Source of the DNA: Zhongshania aliphaticivorans
GTDB taxonomy: Bacteria; Pseudomonadota; Gammaproteobacteria; Pseudomonadales; Spongiibacteraceae
Reading direction: 5' to 3'
Assembly (NCBI RefSeq): GCF_902705875.1
Contig: NZ_CACSIK010000001.1
Span: forward strand, 632,742-696,741
Length of the DNA: 64,000 nucleotides
Below, one piece after another: positions 1 to 10,385 of this stretch. A program made the translations under genes and the position numbers. Below the pieces are notes generated by a model that was given only the letters and a program-made list of their open reading frames with translations, was not told where the DNA came from and made no database searches. The stretch's first letter is position 1. The number at the start of each line of letters is the position of its first letter.

Positions 1-1
1 A

Positions 2-829
2 AAGCTGATAGTAGTGCTGCTAGCAATTTTGTATATGGCTTATATGTATTGGCAGCAAGATATCGAGTTGTGGAGGAAATCCGTGAAAGGGCGCCCTCCC
101 ATTTATAGGCACATTCGACACTTTAATTATGATCTTGCTTTATTGATTGGGTTGTCTGCTTGGTTGATTGTAAAGGATAGATTTAAGCCTTCACTTGTCG
201 TTGTTTTGTTTTTTTTATTTGGATTTTTGACATTTTGGTCTGGTGCTCGTGGCCAAATGTTATCACTTGGCGTGTTTTTGGGGTTGTTGATGTTATCGCC
301 TCATAGGGTGTTTTTTTATAAGAAGCTACGTGTTGCTGGTGTCGCTTTCCTTTGTGGAGCCATTGTATTGTTGATGAGTGGCGAAACGCATATGCTCTTA
401 TCATCGATGGTGAGGTCGGTTGAGCTAGAGAGTCTTAGAGCAGTAACGTCGAATAGAACAGTTATTTGGCTACAAACATTACCTTATGTAAATGAATCAT
501 GGTTGTTTGGATATGGGCCAGAGGCTTTTCTTCGGCTCAAGGTAAGAATGGGAGGGATTGTTCAGCCCCATAATTTTGTAGTTCAATTCTTACTGGAATT
601 TGGTGTTGTAGGTAGCTTTGGGGTGATGATTATGCTGCTATCAAGTTTCCGAATTTATATTACATCTATTCTAACTAAGCGATTGATGGCAGCGGGTTTA
701 TTGGGTGCATTTTTAATATCACAGTTTGTTTTTGCTTTGGTCGATGGGATTTTTTATCACATTGTGCCGCTTACAATGTACTTAATAATCGCTGCATATT
801 TGTATCAGTTAACGACTGATTGTGATTGA
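2..829 (+). CDS. O-antigen ligase/polymerase family membrane protein, 5'-truncated
   Basis: The reading frame is open to the left edge of the window, so the gene starts outside it. The GTG at 14 is only the first possible start inside. What is seen is about 275 residues of a polytopic membrane protein: several hydrophobic segments, a GYGPEAF motif and, shortly after it, QPHNFVVQFLLEFG. A large periplasmic loop followed by a conserved His (PHN) and a hydrophobic helix is typical of the Wzy_C/WaaL family, which polymerises or ligates O-antigen at the periplasmic face. Base composition is clearly more AT-rich than in the genes to the right, with many TTT, TTA and ATT codons, as is usual for polysaccharide islands. 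It converges on rnfE with a gap of only 13 bases. Ligase and polymerase cannot be separated on this fragment. Confidence 0.7.
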   Translation, partial: KLIVVLLAILYMAYMYWQQDIELWRKSVKGRPPIYRHIRHFNYDLALLIGLSAWLIVKDRFKPSLVVVLFFLFGFLTFWSGARGQMLSLGVFLGLLMLSPHRVFFYKKLRVAGVAFLCGAIVLLMSGETHMLLSSMVRSVELESLRAVTSNRTVIWLQTLPYVNESWLFGYGPEAFLRLKVRMGGIVQPHNFVVQFLLEFGVVGSFGVMIMLLSSFRIYITSILTKRLMAAGLLGAFLISQFVFALVDGIFYHIVPLTMYLIIAAYLYQLTTDCD

Positions 830-842
830 TTGCATGCCGACA

Positions 843-1556
843 TTAACTAATATTCCCTGTCACCCGAACGCGTCTACTCGTTGGCGCAACCTTTTCGGTC
901 TTAGTGGCTTCACGGTTTTTGATGCCGGTGTCGATGATGTTTTTCAGCGCGATGATCAAGCCAGTGAAGATGAAGGCGCCGGGTGGGAGTATGGCTACAA
1001 GGACGGCGGTGTAGTCGTCTACTAAAACTATCCTCCAGTGTTTGGCCGCTTCACCAAAGAGAAGGTCCATATTGGCGAAGATAGCGCCGGTGCCGATCAC
1101 TTCTCTGATGGCGCCTAGTAATATTAATATGACCGCGAAGCCGACACCCATGATGAAGCCGTCATACATGGCGGGCAAAACTTTGTTTTTACAGGCGAAA
1201 GCGTCAGCACGACCAAGAATAACGCAGTTGGTGGTAATCAGTGGCAGAAAAATGCCGAGGATTTGGAATAATTCGTAGGCGAATGCCTGCATAAGAAGCT
1301 CTATGCAGGTTACTGCGGCGGCTATGATCATAACAAAGGCTGGCAGCCGTATTGCGTCTGAGGCGAAGCTTCGGATCATGGATACCGCGGTGTTAGACAC
1401 TGTCAGTACTAGCATGGTGGCTATGCCCATGCCGATGGCATTGATGACCGAGCCGGTAACGGCCAGCAAGGGACAAAGTCCTAATAGTTGGACAATGGCC
1501 GGGTTGTTTTTCCATAACCCGTTTAGTGATATGTCGCGGTAGCTGATGTCACTCAT
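843..1556 (-). CDS. rnfE: Ion-translocating oxidoreductase complex subunit E (RnfE)
   Basis: This is an integral membrane subunit of the Rnf complex, which couples electron transfer between reduced ferredoxin and NAD to ion movement across the inner membrane. The 237-residue protein starts with the family's usual [22 protein letters not shown] segment and has about six hydrophobic helices. It is a paralogue of RnfA and shares the LGLCP and [13 protein letters not shown] motifs. It is the last gene of a six-gene minus-strand operon, and its ATG overlaps the rnfG stop by 4 bases. The C-terminal tail (about 20 residues, rich in Lys, Arg and Thr) is hydrophilic. An nth gene, which often follows rnfE in enterics, is not present here. 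Confidence 0.95.
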   Translation of the reverse strand: MSDISYRDISLNGLWKNNPAIVQLLGLCPLLAVTGSVINAIGMGIATMLVLTVSNTAVSMIRSFASDAIRLPAFVMIIAAAVTCIELLMQAFAYELFQILGIFLPLITTNCVILGRADAFACKNKVLPAMYDGFIMGVGFAVILILLGAIREVIGTGAIFANMDLLFGEAAKHWRIVLVDDYTAVLVAILPPGAFIFTGLIIALKNIIDTGIKNREATKTEKVAPTSRRVRVTGNIS

Positions 1557-2203
1557 TGCTGGCTTCTCGCTGCTGTGGTTTTACTTTTAGCGCTGATTAC
1601 TAGGTAATTAGCGTCATAGTATTGTAGAGCTTTATGGACGGCTTGTGTGACAGCTCTTGGGGTTATGGTCGCGCCGGTAAATTGGTCAAATATGCCGCGA
1701 TCTTTTTTTACAGTCCATTTTGGGTCGCTTGGGTTATTTAAGCTTTTACCCACGAAGCCGTCTACCCACTGGCTTTTTTTGTAGTCCACTTGGTCGCCTA
1801 AACCTGGGGTTTCTCGGTGAGAAAGTACCCGCACACCAGAAATGGTTCCGTTTTGTCTTATACCCACAATCATGTCGATATCGCCGGTGTAGCCGTCACG
1901 GGCTGTGGCGGGGAGAATCGCGCCGACAAATTCACCCTCCATGGTTGCACGGTAGAGTTTTTTAGTTTCGCGCAGCCCTAGCAGGTCGTGATCATCGACG
2001 GTAATGGCGTCGTCTAGCATCGCGTTATCATGCTCAGACTTTGGGAATATTTCTAATAAAGCACGTTCTTCAGCGTGTCGAATATTGTCTTGGATCAGGC
2101 CGCGTGTTGAGAGATAGGTGCCAGCGATAACACCGGTCGTCACTATGGCGAAAAGACCGAGCAGTAAACCATTTTTGGTGATGGATTGGCCGAGGATATT
2201 CAT
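1553..2203 (-). CDS. rnfG: Ion-translocating oxidoreductase complex subunit G (RnfG)
   Basis: This is the FMN-carrying, mostly periplasmic subunit of Rnf. The 216-residue protein has one N-terminal membrane anchor (about residues 10-30, [17 protein letters not shown]). The C-terminal half carries [11 protein letters not shown], whose second Thr is the residue that receives covalently bound FMN by a phosphoester bond in this family. The preceding [10 protein letters not shown] segment is also diagnostic. It overlaps rnfD upstream and rnfE downstream by 4 bases each, so translational coupling is likely. The C-terminal tail after the FMN domain is short and rich in Ser, Thr and Lys. Confidence 0.95.
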   Translation of the reverse strand: MNILGQSITKNGLLLGLFAIVTTGVIAGTYLSTRGLIQDNIRHAEERALLEIFPKSEHDNAMLDDAITVDDHDLLGLRETKKLYRATMEGEFVGAILPATARDGYTGDIDMIVGIRQNGTISGVRVLSHRETPGLGDQVDYKKSQWVDGFVGKSLNNPSDPKWTVKKDRGIFDQFTGATITPRAVTQAVHKALQYYDANYLVISAKSKTTAARSQQ

Positions 2204-3249
2204 GACTGCCCTCCCTGCCGGTCTTTTAGCTTGTGGCCATAGGTTCTGGGTTGAGTGTAATGATCAATAAAAGGGGCGGCAAAATTCATTAATAAGACTG
2301 AAAATGCCACGGCGTCTGGGTAGTTTCCCCAAGCTCGAATGATGTAAACCAATAAGCCAATTACGGCACCGTAAATAATGCGCCCTCGGTTTGAGACCGC
2401 AGATGTAACAGGATCGGTCACAATAAAGAAAGCTCCCAGCATTGTGCCGCCACTAAGTAAATGGAACAGCGGAGAGCCGCCGGAGGCTGAGCTGCCACCG
2501 TCGTAAAATAGGGCGGACATCAGGGTCAGTGAAGCCAACATGCTTACAGGAGCATGCCAAGTAAAAACACGACGATAGAGTAAGTAGAGGCCGCCCAGTA
2601 AAAAACCGATATTTACCCATTCCCAGCCAATCCCAGAGAGCTGACCAAACTGCGGGGACGCTTGCCATAAGTCTTTTATCAGTAAGGCATCATTTTGTTT
2701 AAGCACATCGAGGGGCGTAGCCATTGTGATGGCGTCAATGGTGTCGCGGCCAAAGCCAAAACAATAGCGTAAGGCATCGATAGGCCCCAAAAGGTTGCCG
2801 GCAAAGCTGCCTTGTGGCGCTAGCCATGTTGTCATTTGGACTGGGAATGAAATCAGCAACATTACGTAGGCCGCCATGGCGGGGTTAAATGGGTTGTAGC
2901 CCATACCGCCATAGAGTTGTTTGCAGATTAAAATTGCAAAGCCCGTACCGATCATAATTAGCCAGAACGGAGAGCCGGGTGGTAGGGCGATACCTAATAA
3001 AAATGCCGTTACCAGTGCGCTGTAGTCATTAAGGTAAAATGCCAGAGGGCGCTTGCGAAGTTTAAGTGCGATGGCTTCAAAGGTCAGTGCCGTGATACTC
3101 GCCCAAAGCACATTAATGATGCTTCCAAAACCGAAAAACCAAGTTAGAGAAAATAGGCCGGGAAGGGTAGCCAATAGCACCAAGCGCATGACCCTTGCGG
3201 TGCTCATTGGGCCGTGGGCGTGAGGTGAGCTGACTTTTAAAAATCCCAT
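2200..3249 (-). CDS. rnfD: Ion-translocating oxidoreductase complex subunit D (RnfD)
   Basis: This is a polytopic inner-membrane subunit of Rnf that binds FMN covalently. The 349-residue length is normal for the family. The sequence begins with SSPHAHGPMSTARVM, the usual N-terminal motif of RnfD/NqrB proteins. It contains the loop TMATPLDVLK, where the Thr of the TP motif is the expected FMN attachment site, and GGYNPFNPAM-like and FFIVTDPVTS segments typical of NqrB/RnfD. Nine or so hydrophobic segments can be counted. It lies 28 bases after rnfC and overlaps rnfG by 4 bases. Confidence 0.95.
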   Translation of the reverse strand: MGFLKVSSPHAHGPMSTARVMRLVLLATLPGLFSLTWFFGFGSIINVLWASITALTFEAIALKLRKRPLAFYLNDYSALVTAFLLGIALPPGSPFWLIMIGTGFAILICKQLYGGMGYNPFNPAMAAYVMLLISFPVQMTTWLAPQGSFAGNLLGPIDALRYCFGFGRDTIDAITMATPLDVLKQNDALLIKDLWQASPQFGQLSGIGWEWVNIGFLLGGLYLLYRRVFTWHAPVSMLASLTLMSALFYDGGSSASGGSPLFHLLSGGTMLGAFFIVTDPVTSAVSNRGRIIYGAVIGLLVYIIRAWGNYPDAVAFSVLLMNFAAPFIDHYTQPRTYGHKLKDRQGGQS

Positions 3250-3277
3250 AGTCTTGTTTCTACTCGTTTGGTCGGGT

Positions 3278-5662
3278 TTAACTCAGCTGCTGCTGAGCGG
3301 TGTCTAATTTTTCTTCGAGCTTTGCTAGTGAATCGGCGAGTATCTCGGCCTTGTCGTCATTGTTTGCGCGCGCGGTATCGAGCTTTTCTTGGGTGCGAGC
3401 AATTCGGTTTTCCAAAGATGTAATATTTTGTTTCAGTTTGTCTGTGTCGCTCATTGTTGCCTGAGCGTCGCGTGCGGCTTTGGCGCGCTCAATGGCTGCC
3501 TGAACTGGGTCGTTGACCTCTGGGGCGGATTCCTCGGGTGCTGAGCCTTCTGGTGTAAGGGCGGCCAGTTTATCTTGATGATCACGTAATTCCTTTTTAG
3601 CCGCATCCAGCTTGGCTTGGGTTTTATCTACCCCTGTGGTGAAGGCGGCAATATTTTCGTCACCTTGTTCTTGCGCCATGCTCAATTTTTGTTGGGCCGA
3701 GGCTAAGCGTTTTGTGATGCTGGCAACCGTGTTTTGCAGTCGAGTTGTTTTGTCGGCATCACTTTCTTCCGCACTGTTGCCGGCGCGTTTTGCTAGTGCG
3801 CGGGCAATTGCTGCTTGGGCTGGATCAGCGGAATCGGTCGCTATTTCTTGTTTCGGCTTATTTAGGCTGGCTTGGTGTTCTGCCAGTTCTTTTTGAATGT
3901 TGGTGAGCTTTTCTTCTGTTTTGCTCACTGCGGTTGCAAAAGCGTCGGCGTTATCACTTTGCTGCTCTTGGGCTAATGTGAGTTTTTCTTTGGCTGCGGC
4001 TAAACGTTTCTCTGCGCTGGCTAATAATTTTTGTAAGCGTTCGGTTTTTTGTTCTGGTGTTTCTTCTTCGGCATTGCCGTCTCGTTTTGCTTGGGCGCGT
4101 GCGATGGCGGCTTGGGCGGGGTCGACGGTTTGGGCTTTTTTCGCTTTGTTGCGCTCAATGGCTGCTTGTATCACATCTGATTTATTTGCATCCGTAAGCG
4201 TATTTGCGGCGGCCGCCGCTTTCGCTTTGGCGGCTTCCATTCGCGCTGTGCGGCGAGCTTCTTTTTCGGCGGCTTCTTGTTCTAGTCTCGCGGTGCGCGC
4301 CTCAAAACGTTCTTTTGAGCGTTCAGCTTTGATTTTGTCTTGCTGAGCTTGTCGAATTTCAGCTTTTGAGGCTCGGTAATATTGCACCAAGGGGATGTTG
4401 CTAGGGCAGACATAGGAGCAGGCGCCGCATTCAATGCAGTCAAATAGTTGGTGGTCCTCTAATTTCTCATGCTCTTGAGCACGAGAAAACCAGTACATTT
4501 GTTGTGGCAGCAAGCTTACCGGGCAAGCTTCAGCGCACATGCCGCAGCGAATACAGGCTTGTGCTGGTGGCGGTGGCGGGAGTTCGGCCACTGTTGGTGC
4601 AAGTACACAGTTACTAGTTTTGACAATAGGCACGGCGGTGTCTTGCAGGGTGTAGCCCATCATTGGCCCACCCATGATTAAACGAATGCAGTCGTTTTTC
4701 TGGAAGTCGCTTTTATCTAATAAATATTGGACGGGTGTGCCTAGTAACACCTCATAGTTTTGTGGTTGTTGACAGGCATTGCCGGTCACTGTGGTTATTC
4801 TTGATATTAATGGCTCACCAAACTGAATAGCGCGGTAAATTGCCGTGGCTGTGCCTATATTTTGACAAACAATACCGACATCTGAGGGGAGGCCGCCAGA
4901 GGGTACTTCTTTGCCGGTTAAAATTTGAATAAGCTGCTTTTCGCCGCCTGAGGGATATTTGGTCGGAAACACGACAATATCTATGCCTGTTCCTTCAGCG
5001 GCTTTTTTTAGCGCTGTTATGCCCTCAGGTTTGTTGTCTTCAACGCCAATGATAGTTTCTTTATTGGGCTTAATAATGTGACGTAGAATTTGAGCGCCGG
5101 CGATAATCTCCGCAGCGCGTTCACGCATCAGAATATCGTCAGCAGTTATATAGGGTTCGCATTCAGTGCCATTGAGGATCAGTGTTTCGATTGGTTTGTC
5201 GTCGCGGGTACTGAGTTTTACCGCTGAGGGAAAGCCTGCGCCGCCCATGCCGGCAATGCCAGCTTGTCTAATTCGGTCAACCAATTCTAGCTTGCTTAGC
5301 GCGGTGTAATCTTCGATACCTTGATGGTCTGCCCATTCATCCTGGCCGTCAGTGTCGATGATTATACAGTTCGCACTCATTCCTGAGGGGTGTGGAATAA
5401 CATGGGATGTTATTGCTGCAATAACACCTGATGTTGGTGCATGAACCGGTGCGCTCACAAAACCTTTGGCCTCGGCTACCATCTGGCCTTTTAGTACGCG
5501 ATCACCCACTTTTACAATGGGGCTGGCAGGTGCGCCAATGTGCTGGGCGAGGGGTAAAATAAGCTGGGCTGGAATACCCGCATTTGCGATTGGATTTTGC
5601 AGCGACTGGGTTTTGTTTTCTGCTGGATGAATGCCGCCGTGAATATCCCATATCTGTCTCAT
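3278..5662 (-). CDS. rnfC: Ion-translocating oxidoreductase complex subunit C (RnfC) with repeated C-terminal tail
   Basis: This is the peripheral cytoplasmic subunit of Rnf that binds NAD(H) and FMN and carries two [4Fe-4S] clusters. The first 440 or so residues are the conserved core: [12 protein letters not shown] and [11 protein letters not shown] near the nucleotide/FMN region, then two ferredoxin motifs, [12 protein letters not shown] and [12 protein letters not shown]. The rest, to residue 794, is a highly charged Ala/Lys/Glu-rich extension. It contains three imperfect copies, each about 95 residues, of a unit starting DPxQAAIxRAxAxR and followed by a predicted coiled coil. Enterobacterial RsxC has a comparable Ala-rich tail, so the extension is not unique, but the repeat is very regular here. 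The ATG overlaps the rnfB stop by 4 bases. The long antisense open frames in this region are composition artefacts. Confidence 0.95.
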   Translation of the reverse strand: MRQIWDIHGGIHPAENKTQSLQNPIANAGIPAQLILPLAQHIGAPASPIVKVGDRVLKGQMVAEAKGFVSAPVHAPTSGVIAAITSHVIPHPSGMSANCIIIDTDGQDEWADHQGIEDYTALSKLELVDRIRQAGIAGMGGAGFPSAVKLSTRDDKPIETLILNGTECEPYITADDILMRERAAEIIAGAQILRHIIKPNKETIIGVEDNKPEGITALKKAAEGTGIDIVVFPTKYPSGGEKQLIQILTGKEVPSGGLPSDVGIVCQNIGTATAIYRAIQFGEPLISRITTVTGNACQQPQNYEVLLGTPVQYLLDKSDFQKNDCIRLIMGGPMMGYTLQDTAVPIVKTSNCVLAPTVAELPPPPPAQACIRCGMCAEACPVSLLPQQMYWFSRAQEHEKLEDHQLFDCIECGACSYVCPSNIPLVQYYRASKAEIRQAQQDKIKAERSKERFEARTARLEQEAAEKEARRTARMEAAKAKAAAAANTLTDANKSDVIQAAIERNKAKKAQTVDPAQAAIARAQAKRDGNAEEETPEQKTERLQKLLASAEKRLAAAKEKLTLAQEQQSDNADAFATAVSKTEEKLTNIQKELAEHQASLNKPKQEIATDSADPAQAAIARALAKRAGNSAEESDADKTTRLQNTVASITKRLASAQQKLSMAQEQGDENIAAFTTGVDKTQAKLDAAKKELRDHQDKLAALTPEGSAPEESAPEVNDPVQAAIERAKAARDAQATMSDTDKLKQNITSLENRIARTQEKLDTARANNDDKAEILADSLAKLEEKLDTAQQQLS

Positions 5663-6267
5663 ATTACAGCTCCACTTGGTGTGTGGGTGCTGCGGTCTGA
5701 CGCAATAAGGTCTTCGGGTGAGCTGGGCTTGTCCCAGTGCCAGGTTTGCAGGCTAGTTTCAATGGGGCGCATATCAATACAGTCTACCGGGCAGGGTTCT
5801 ACGCAGAGATCACATCCGGTGCATTCACTGGCAATGACTGTGTGCATGTGTTTTGCGGAACCGAGTATGGCGTCAACAGGGCAGGCTTGAATACATTTTG
5901 TACAGCCGATGCATTCCGCTTCGCGAATAAATGCGACCGATGGTACGGCTTCTTCTGCAGCATCTAATGGCTTGGCTTCTACCCCTAATAAGTCAGCTAG
6001 GGCCGCAATGGTCGCCTCGCCACCTGGTGGACATTTGTTGATGTCGTCACCGTCGGCAATTGCTTGGGCATAGGGACGGCAACCAGGGTAACCGCATTGA
6101 CCGCATTGGGTTTGAGGCAACATTGACTCAATTTGGTCGGCAATAGGGTCGCCTTCAGTTTTGAATTTCACAGCAGCAAAGCCGAGTAGGGCACCAAATA
6201 CGAGGCCTAGTCCTACAAGTGCCAAAAGTGAGGCTAAAAATGGGTTTTGCGCAATAAGTTCGATCAT
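5659..6267 (-). CDS. rnfB: Ion-translocating oxidoreductase complex subunit B (RnfB)
   Basis: This is the ferredoxin-like subunit that takes electrons into the Rnf complex. The 202-residue protein has an N-terminal membrane anchor (about residues 10-32). An Fe-S domain follows, with the motif CGQCGYPGC and a distal Cys in KCPPGG. After it come two classical [4Fe-4S] ferredoxin motifs, [12 protein letters not shown] and [12 protein letters not shown]. The order anchor, four-Cys domain, double ferredoxin is the RnfB signature. It lies 9 bases after rnfA and overlaps rnfC by 4 bases. Confidence 0.96.
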   Translation of the reverse strand: MIELIAQNPFLASLLALVGLGLVFGALLGFAAVKFKTEGDPIADQIESMLPQTQCGQCGYPGCRPYAQAIADGDDINKCPPGGEATIAALADLLGVEAKPLDAAEEAVPSVAFIREAECIGCTKCIQACPVDAILGSAKHMHTVIASECTGCDLCVEPCPVDCIDMRPIETSLQTWHWDKPSSPEDLIASDRSTHTPSGAVI

Positions 6268-6276
6268 TGTTCTAGC

Positions 6277-6855
6277 CTATACCAACCCAGCAAAGCCCAT
6301 AAAGGCAAGTGACATTAAACCGGCGGTAATCATACCGACGGCTGGGCCTTTAAAGGGTTCGGGAACATCGGCGGCGGTGATTCGCTCGCGCATAGCGGCG
6401 AATAAAACCAATACCATGGAAAAGCCCGCAGCGGCACCAAAACCATACAGGGTTGATTCCACAAAGCTGTGATCTTTGTTGATATTGAGTAAGGCGACAC
6501 CGAGTACGGCGCAGTTGGTGGTGATGAGCGGCAAGAACACGCCCAATACTTTGTACAGCATTGGGCTGGTTTTACGGACAACCATTTCCGTAAATTGAAC
6601 GACGACGGCGATAACTAGAATAAAAGTGATAGTGCGCAGATATTCCAAGCCTAGTGGAATAAGCAACCATTCGTAGGTTAGCCAGCTGCATATTGAAGCA
6701 AGCGTGAGAACAAAAGTGGTTGCACTGGACATGCCGATTGCAGTTTCGAGCTTATTGGACACGCCCATGAAAGGGCACAGGCCAAGGAACTGCACCAGTA
6801 CGAAGTTGTTAACCAAAATGGCACTGATCAACAAGAGCGAATAATCTGCTAACAC
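6277..6855 (-). CDS. rnfA: Ion-translocating oxidoreductase complex subunit A (RnfA)
   Basis: This is an integral membrane subunit of Rnf and the first gene of the operon. It contains [20 protein letters not shown] and [16 protein letters not shown], both strongly conserved in RnfA. The frame is open further upstream to a GTG at 6870. I prefer the GTG at 6855 because AAGGTGAGG sits 9 bases before it, and because the resulting 192 residues match the family's usual length of about 193 with the normal start (M)LADYSLLL. The about 170 bases before it, up to metG, should hold the operon promoter; I did not find a convincing consensus promoter there. Confidence 0.95.
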   Translation of the reverse strand: MLADYSLLLISAILVNNFVLVQFLGLCPFMGVSNKLETAIGMSSATTFVLTLASICSWLTYEWLLIPLGLEYLRTITFILVIAVVVQFTEMVVRKTSPMLYKVLGVFLPLITTNCAVLGVALLNINKDHSFVESTLYGFGAAAGFSMVLVLFAAMRERITAADVPEPFKGPAVGMITAGLMSLAFMGFAGLV

Positions 6856-6997
6856 AATTTTAAGCCTCACCTTGGTGTTGTAGTGCGATCACTATTCTGG
6901 CTTGGCAATACGGTGTAAAGCGGGCCAGATCGTCATTATCGGGCGATCTTAGTTTATTTCGATCAAGCGTTCAATTTAAAAAGTGGTAATGCTGTCA

Positions 6998-7018
6998 GGC
7001 CGCTATGGCTAAGCGGCC
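6998..7018. terminator. GC-rich hairpin downstream of metG
   Basis: Perfect 7-bp inverted repeat GGCCGCT/AGCGGCC with a 7-base loop, 9 bases past the metG stop. There is no clear run of T after it in the minus-strand direction, so it is a weak intrinsic terminator at best. Confidence 0.35.
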
Positions 7019-7026
7019 AGTAGTAA

Positions 7027-9051
7027 TTACTGAATTTTCATCCCTGCTTTTGCGCCACTATCAGGGCTGAGCAACCAGATTTCTTGGTCGCCGGGGCCGG
7101 CGGCAAGCACCATGCCCTCAGATAAGCCGAAGCGCATTTTTCGCGCTTCGAGATTTGCGACCATGACGGTAAGTTTGCCTACCAATTGCTCGGCATTATA
7201 CGCAGTTTTAATGCCCGCAAAGACTTGCCGGTTTCCTAACTCTCCCAAACTGAGGCTGAGCTTTAATAATTTATCTGCACCTTCTACCGCTTCTGCGGCG
7301 ACGATTTCGGCGACTCGAAGATCAATCTTAGCAAAGTCGGGGTAGGCTATTGTGTCGGCTATACCCGAATTTTTGTCTTTTGCCGCCTTTTTTGGTTTTG
7401 CGGCAACTTTGGGGGTATTGTCGCTACTTTCTTCAACCATAGCGGCAACTTTGTCACCGTCTACTCGGCTCATCATTGCCTTGAAGGGCTTAATGTCGTG
7501 GTTGTGCAGTGGTAAAAATTCACCCTGCCATGTGATGGGGTGGTTTAAGAAATGTTCGGCTTGCTTGGCTAGCTCGGGAAGTACTGGCGATAGGTATGTT
7601 ATGAGCACGCGGAACAGATCAATACACTGTGACGACACCGCTGCGGCTATCGCAATAGTATCGTCAGATTTTGCGAGTTTCCAAGGTTCACATGCATCAA
7701 AATATTCGTTGGTCGCATCGGCTAGGGCCATGATTTCGCGCACGGCCTTGCTGTATTCCCTTTGCTCATAAAAGGCTGCAATGGTGGCGCTTGCGCCGGT
7801 TACTTGCTGCCATAAGTCGGCGTTGTGCTGTGATTCACTGAGTTTTCCATCATTACCTTTGTGGACAAATTTAGCGCTGCGACTGGCGATGTTGACCAGC
7901 TTGCCAACTAGGTCAGAGTTCACCCGATTAACGAAATCCTCTAAATTAAGGTCAATATCGTCAACAGCCCCTGAGAGCTTAGCGGCGAAGTAATAGCGCA
8001 GGTATTCTGCCGGCAGATGTTTTAAGTACGTTTCTGCCTTAATGAAGGTGCCGCGAGATTTGGACATTTTTTTGCCGTTAACGGTTAAAAAACCGTGGGC
8101 ATAAATGGCTGTTGGTTGACGGAAGCCCGCTGAATCCAACATCGCAGGCCAAAATAGGCCATGGAAGTTGATGATGTCTTTACCGATAAAGTGGTAGAGC
8201 TCTGTTTTTGAATCGCGGCCCCAGTATTCATTAAAGTCACGGCCGTTACGTTCACACCAGTTTGCACAGCTCGCCATATAACCGATGGGGGCATCTAACC
8301 ATACATAGAAGAATTTCCCCGGTGCGTCTGGGATTTCAAACCCGAAGTACGGTGCATCGCGAGAAATATCCCAACTTTGTAAGCCCGCATCTAGCCATTC
8401 ACGCAGTTTGTTGGCGATTTGGGGCTGTAGCGAGCCGCTGCCGGTCCAGTTACGGAGTAGGTTTTCAAAGTCGCCAAGTTTAAAAAAGTAGTGTGTGGAG
8501 CTTTTTTCTATTGGTGTGGCGCCGGAGATGGCTGAGCGTGGATTTATCAACTCTGCGGGGGTGTAAGTGGCGCCACAAACCTCGCAGTTGTCGCCGTATT
8601 GATCATCGGCCTTGCACTTAGGGCATGTGCCCTTGATATAGCGATCGGCTAGAAATAGGTTTTTTTCAGGATCGAATAGTTGAGTAACATCGCGGCGCTC
8701 AATGTGGCCGTTGGCTTCTAGGCGGCGGTATATTTCTTCCGAATAATGTTTGCACTCCGGAGAATGGGTGGAGTGGTAGTTGTCAAACTGAATGTGGAAT
8801 CCAGCTAGGTCGCGTTCGTGCTCGGCTTTTACGCGGGCAATTTGCTCTTCTGGGGTAATGCCTAGCTTTTCTGCCGTTAGCATTATGGCTGTGCCATGGG
8901 CGTCATCTGCACATAAATAGATGCAATCATTGCCACGCAACTTCTGATAACGCACCCAAATATCGGTTTGGATGGACTCAAGTAAGTGACCAAGATGTAG
9001 AGGCCCGTTGGCATAGGGCAGGGCGCTGGTGACCAGAATCTTGCGCGACAT
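7027..9051 (-). CDS. metG: Methionyl-tRNA synthetase
   Basis: This cytoplasmic enzyme charges tRNA-Met with methionine using ATP. The 674-residue protein has the class I motif [14 protein letters not shown] near the N-terminus (HLGH replaces HIGH), a zinc-binding insert with CPKCKADD and CEVCGA, and [11 protein letters not shown] as the KMSKS loop. A C-terminal EMAP/Trbp-type tRNA-binding domain follows (about residues 570-674, [13 protein letters not shown] to the end), joined by a Lys/Ala-rich linker. This is the long dimeric form found in enterobacteria and pseudomonads. It is divergent from apbC/mrp with a 182-base intergenic region, a gene pair often seen in gammaproteobacteria. Confidence 0.97.
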   Translation of the reverse strand: MSRKILVTSALPYANGPLHLGHLLESIQTDIWVRYQKLRGNDCIYLCADDAHGTAIMLTAEKLGITPEEQIARVKAEHERDLAGFHIQFDNYHSTHSPECKHYSEEIYRRLEANGHIERRDVTQLFDPEKNLFLADRYIKGTCPKCKADDQYGDNCEVCGATYTPAELINPRSAISGATPIEKSSTHYFFKLGDFENLLRNWTGSGSLQPQIANKLREWLDAGLQSWDISRDAPYFGFEIPDAPGKFFYVWLDAPIGYMASCANWCERNGRDFNEYWGRDSKTELYHFIGKDIINFHGLFWPAMLDSAGFRQPTAIYAHGFLTVNGKKMSKSRGTFIKAETYLKHLPAEYLRYYFAAKLSGAVDDIDLNLEDFVNRVNSDLVGKLVNIASRSAKFVHKGNDGKLSESQHNADLWQQVTGASATIAAFYEQREYSKAVREIMALADATNEYFDACEPWKLAKSDDTIAIAAAVSSQCIDLFRVLITYLSPVLPELAKQAEHFLNHPITWQGEFLPLHNHDIKPFKAMMSRVDGDKVAAMVEESSDNTPKVAAKPKKAAKDKNSGIADTIAYPDFAKIDLRVAEIVAAEAVEGADKLLKLSLSLGELGNRQVFAGIKTAYNAEQLVGKLTVMVANLEARKMRFGLSEGMVLAAGPGDQEIWLLSPDSGAKAGMKIQ

Positions 9052-9233
9052 GATGTTCCTTGTTTGAGCGTATTGGCTGCGGCGGTTGTTTCGCTGCGGC
9101 AGGTTGGATTCAAAGGCGCGAGATTATAGCGTTTTTGGCGCTCTGGCGCATCTGTCACGCGTTGTTCGATGTGAGTGTGGCGCGTATACTCGCCGGCTAA
9201 TTGAATATTTATTGATGATGAGGGTACAAGGAT

Positions 9234-10331
9234 ATGTCGCTTGGGCTGGAAACCAGAGTTCGTGAACAACTGCTGGCGGTGGTGCTGCCCGGTCTGTCTG
9301 CACCGCTGGTAGAGCTCGCAGATATTATTTCCTTAAATATTGACGGTGGCCGTATTGCGGCTGTGGTTGAGCTAAGTTTTCCCGCAAAAAGTGCCCAGCA
9401 AGCGTATGAGAATGCGCTCGTTGAGGTGCTGCAGAGTATGGCAGGCGTTGAATCAGTTAACGTACAGCTTAGTTGGAAAATAAAACCTTTTGCCGCACAA
9501 CAAAATATTAAGAGCATGGAAAATGTCCGCAATATTATTGCAGTGGCATCAGGTAAGGGCGGGGTGGGTAAATCAACCACCTCGGTGAACTTGGCCTTGG
9601 CCTTAGCGGCAGAAGGTGCTCGCGTGGGGCTCTTGGATGCGGATATCTATGGGCCCAGTGTTCAGATGATGCTGGGTGTCCCTCAGGGGCAGCGTCCAAA
9701 ACAGTATGGCACACACTATTTATTGCCCGTTGAGGCTCACGGTGTGCAGTCTATGTCTATGGGGTATTTGGTCACGGAAGAGACACCCATGGTGTGGCGC
9801 GGTCCGATGGCGACAGGTGCTTTGCAGCAGTTATTGAACCAAACATATTGGCAGGACTTGGATTATCTTATTATCGATATGCCACCGGGTACGGGGGATA
9901 TCCAGTTAACACTGTCGCAGAAAGTACCTGTGTCGGGAGCAGTCGTGGTGACCACGCCGCAAGACATTGCGCTTTTAGATGCCAAAAAAGGCGTAGAGAT
10001 GTTTCGCAAAGTGTCTGTGCCGGTGTTGGGTATTGTAGAAAACATGGCAGTGCATATCTGCAGTGAGTGTGGTCATCAGGAACATGTCTTTGGCCAGGGT
10101 GGTGGCGAGCGTATGGCGACAACATATAATGTGCCAATGTTGGGTGCGCTACCACTGTCTTTGCAGATTCGCGAACAAGCGGATTGTGGTCAGCCGGTTG
10201 TAGCTGCTGATCCTAACGGGAGTGCGGCTAGCTTATATCGAGATGTTGCGATAGGTATGACGGTTGAGCTTGCTAGGCGTCAGCGCTTACAAAGTAATAC
10301 TTTCCCGAATATCTCGATTAGTAATGATTAG
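9234..10331 (+). CDS. apbC: Iron-sulfur cluster carrier protein ApbC/Mrp
   Basis: This P-loop ATPase binds and transfers [4Fe-4S] clusters to apo-proteins in the cytoplasm. The 365-residue protein has an N-terminal MIP18/DUF59 domain (about residues 1-90). The deviant Walker A motif SGKGGVGKSTTSVNLA follows, then LLDADIYGPSVQMMLG and IIDMPPGTGDIQLTLSQ (Walker B region). A late Cys pair in CSECGHQEHVFGQGGG corresponds to the CxxC that bridges the cluster at the dimer interface. The ATG at 9234 follows AAGG. The gene is 54 bases upstream of dcd on the same strand and may be cotranscribed with it. Confidence 0.95.
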   Translation: MSLGLETRVREQLLAVVLPGLSAPLVELADIISLNIDGGRIAAVVELSFPAKSAQQAYENALVEVLQSMAGVESVNVQLSWKIKPFAAQQNIKSMENVRNIIAVASGKGGVGKSTTSVNLALALAAEGARVGLLDADIYGPSVQMMLGVPQGQRPKQYGTHYLLPVEAHGVQSMSMGYLVTEETPMVWRGPMATGALQQLLNQTYWQDLDYLIIDMPPGTGDIQLTLSQKVPVSGAVVVTTPQDIALLDAKKGVEMFRKVSVPVLGIVENMAVHICSECGHQEHVFGQGGGERMATTYNVPMLGALPLSLQIREQADCGQPVVAADPNGSAASLYRDVAIGMTVELARRQRLQSNTFPNISISND

Positions 10332-10385
10332 TGGGTTTTGTGATTGTTTAACATAATTTTATACGTTGCCGCATAAGGGGATGGA

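Noticed and set aside
822..1025. 67-codon plus-strand frame after the O-antigen gene
   Set aside because: It is antisense to the end of rnfE and reads as its complement.
3612..4346. Two long plus-strand frames (94 and 149 codons) antisense to the rnfC tail
   Set aside because: They mirror the Ala/Lys-rich repeat region of rnfC and have no start signal or recognisable product; they are composition artefacts.
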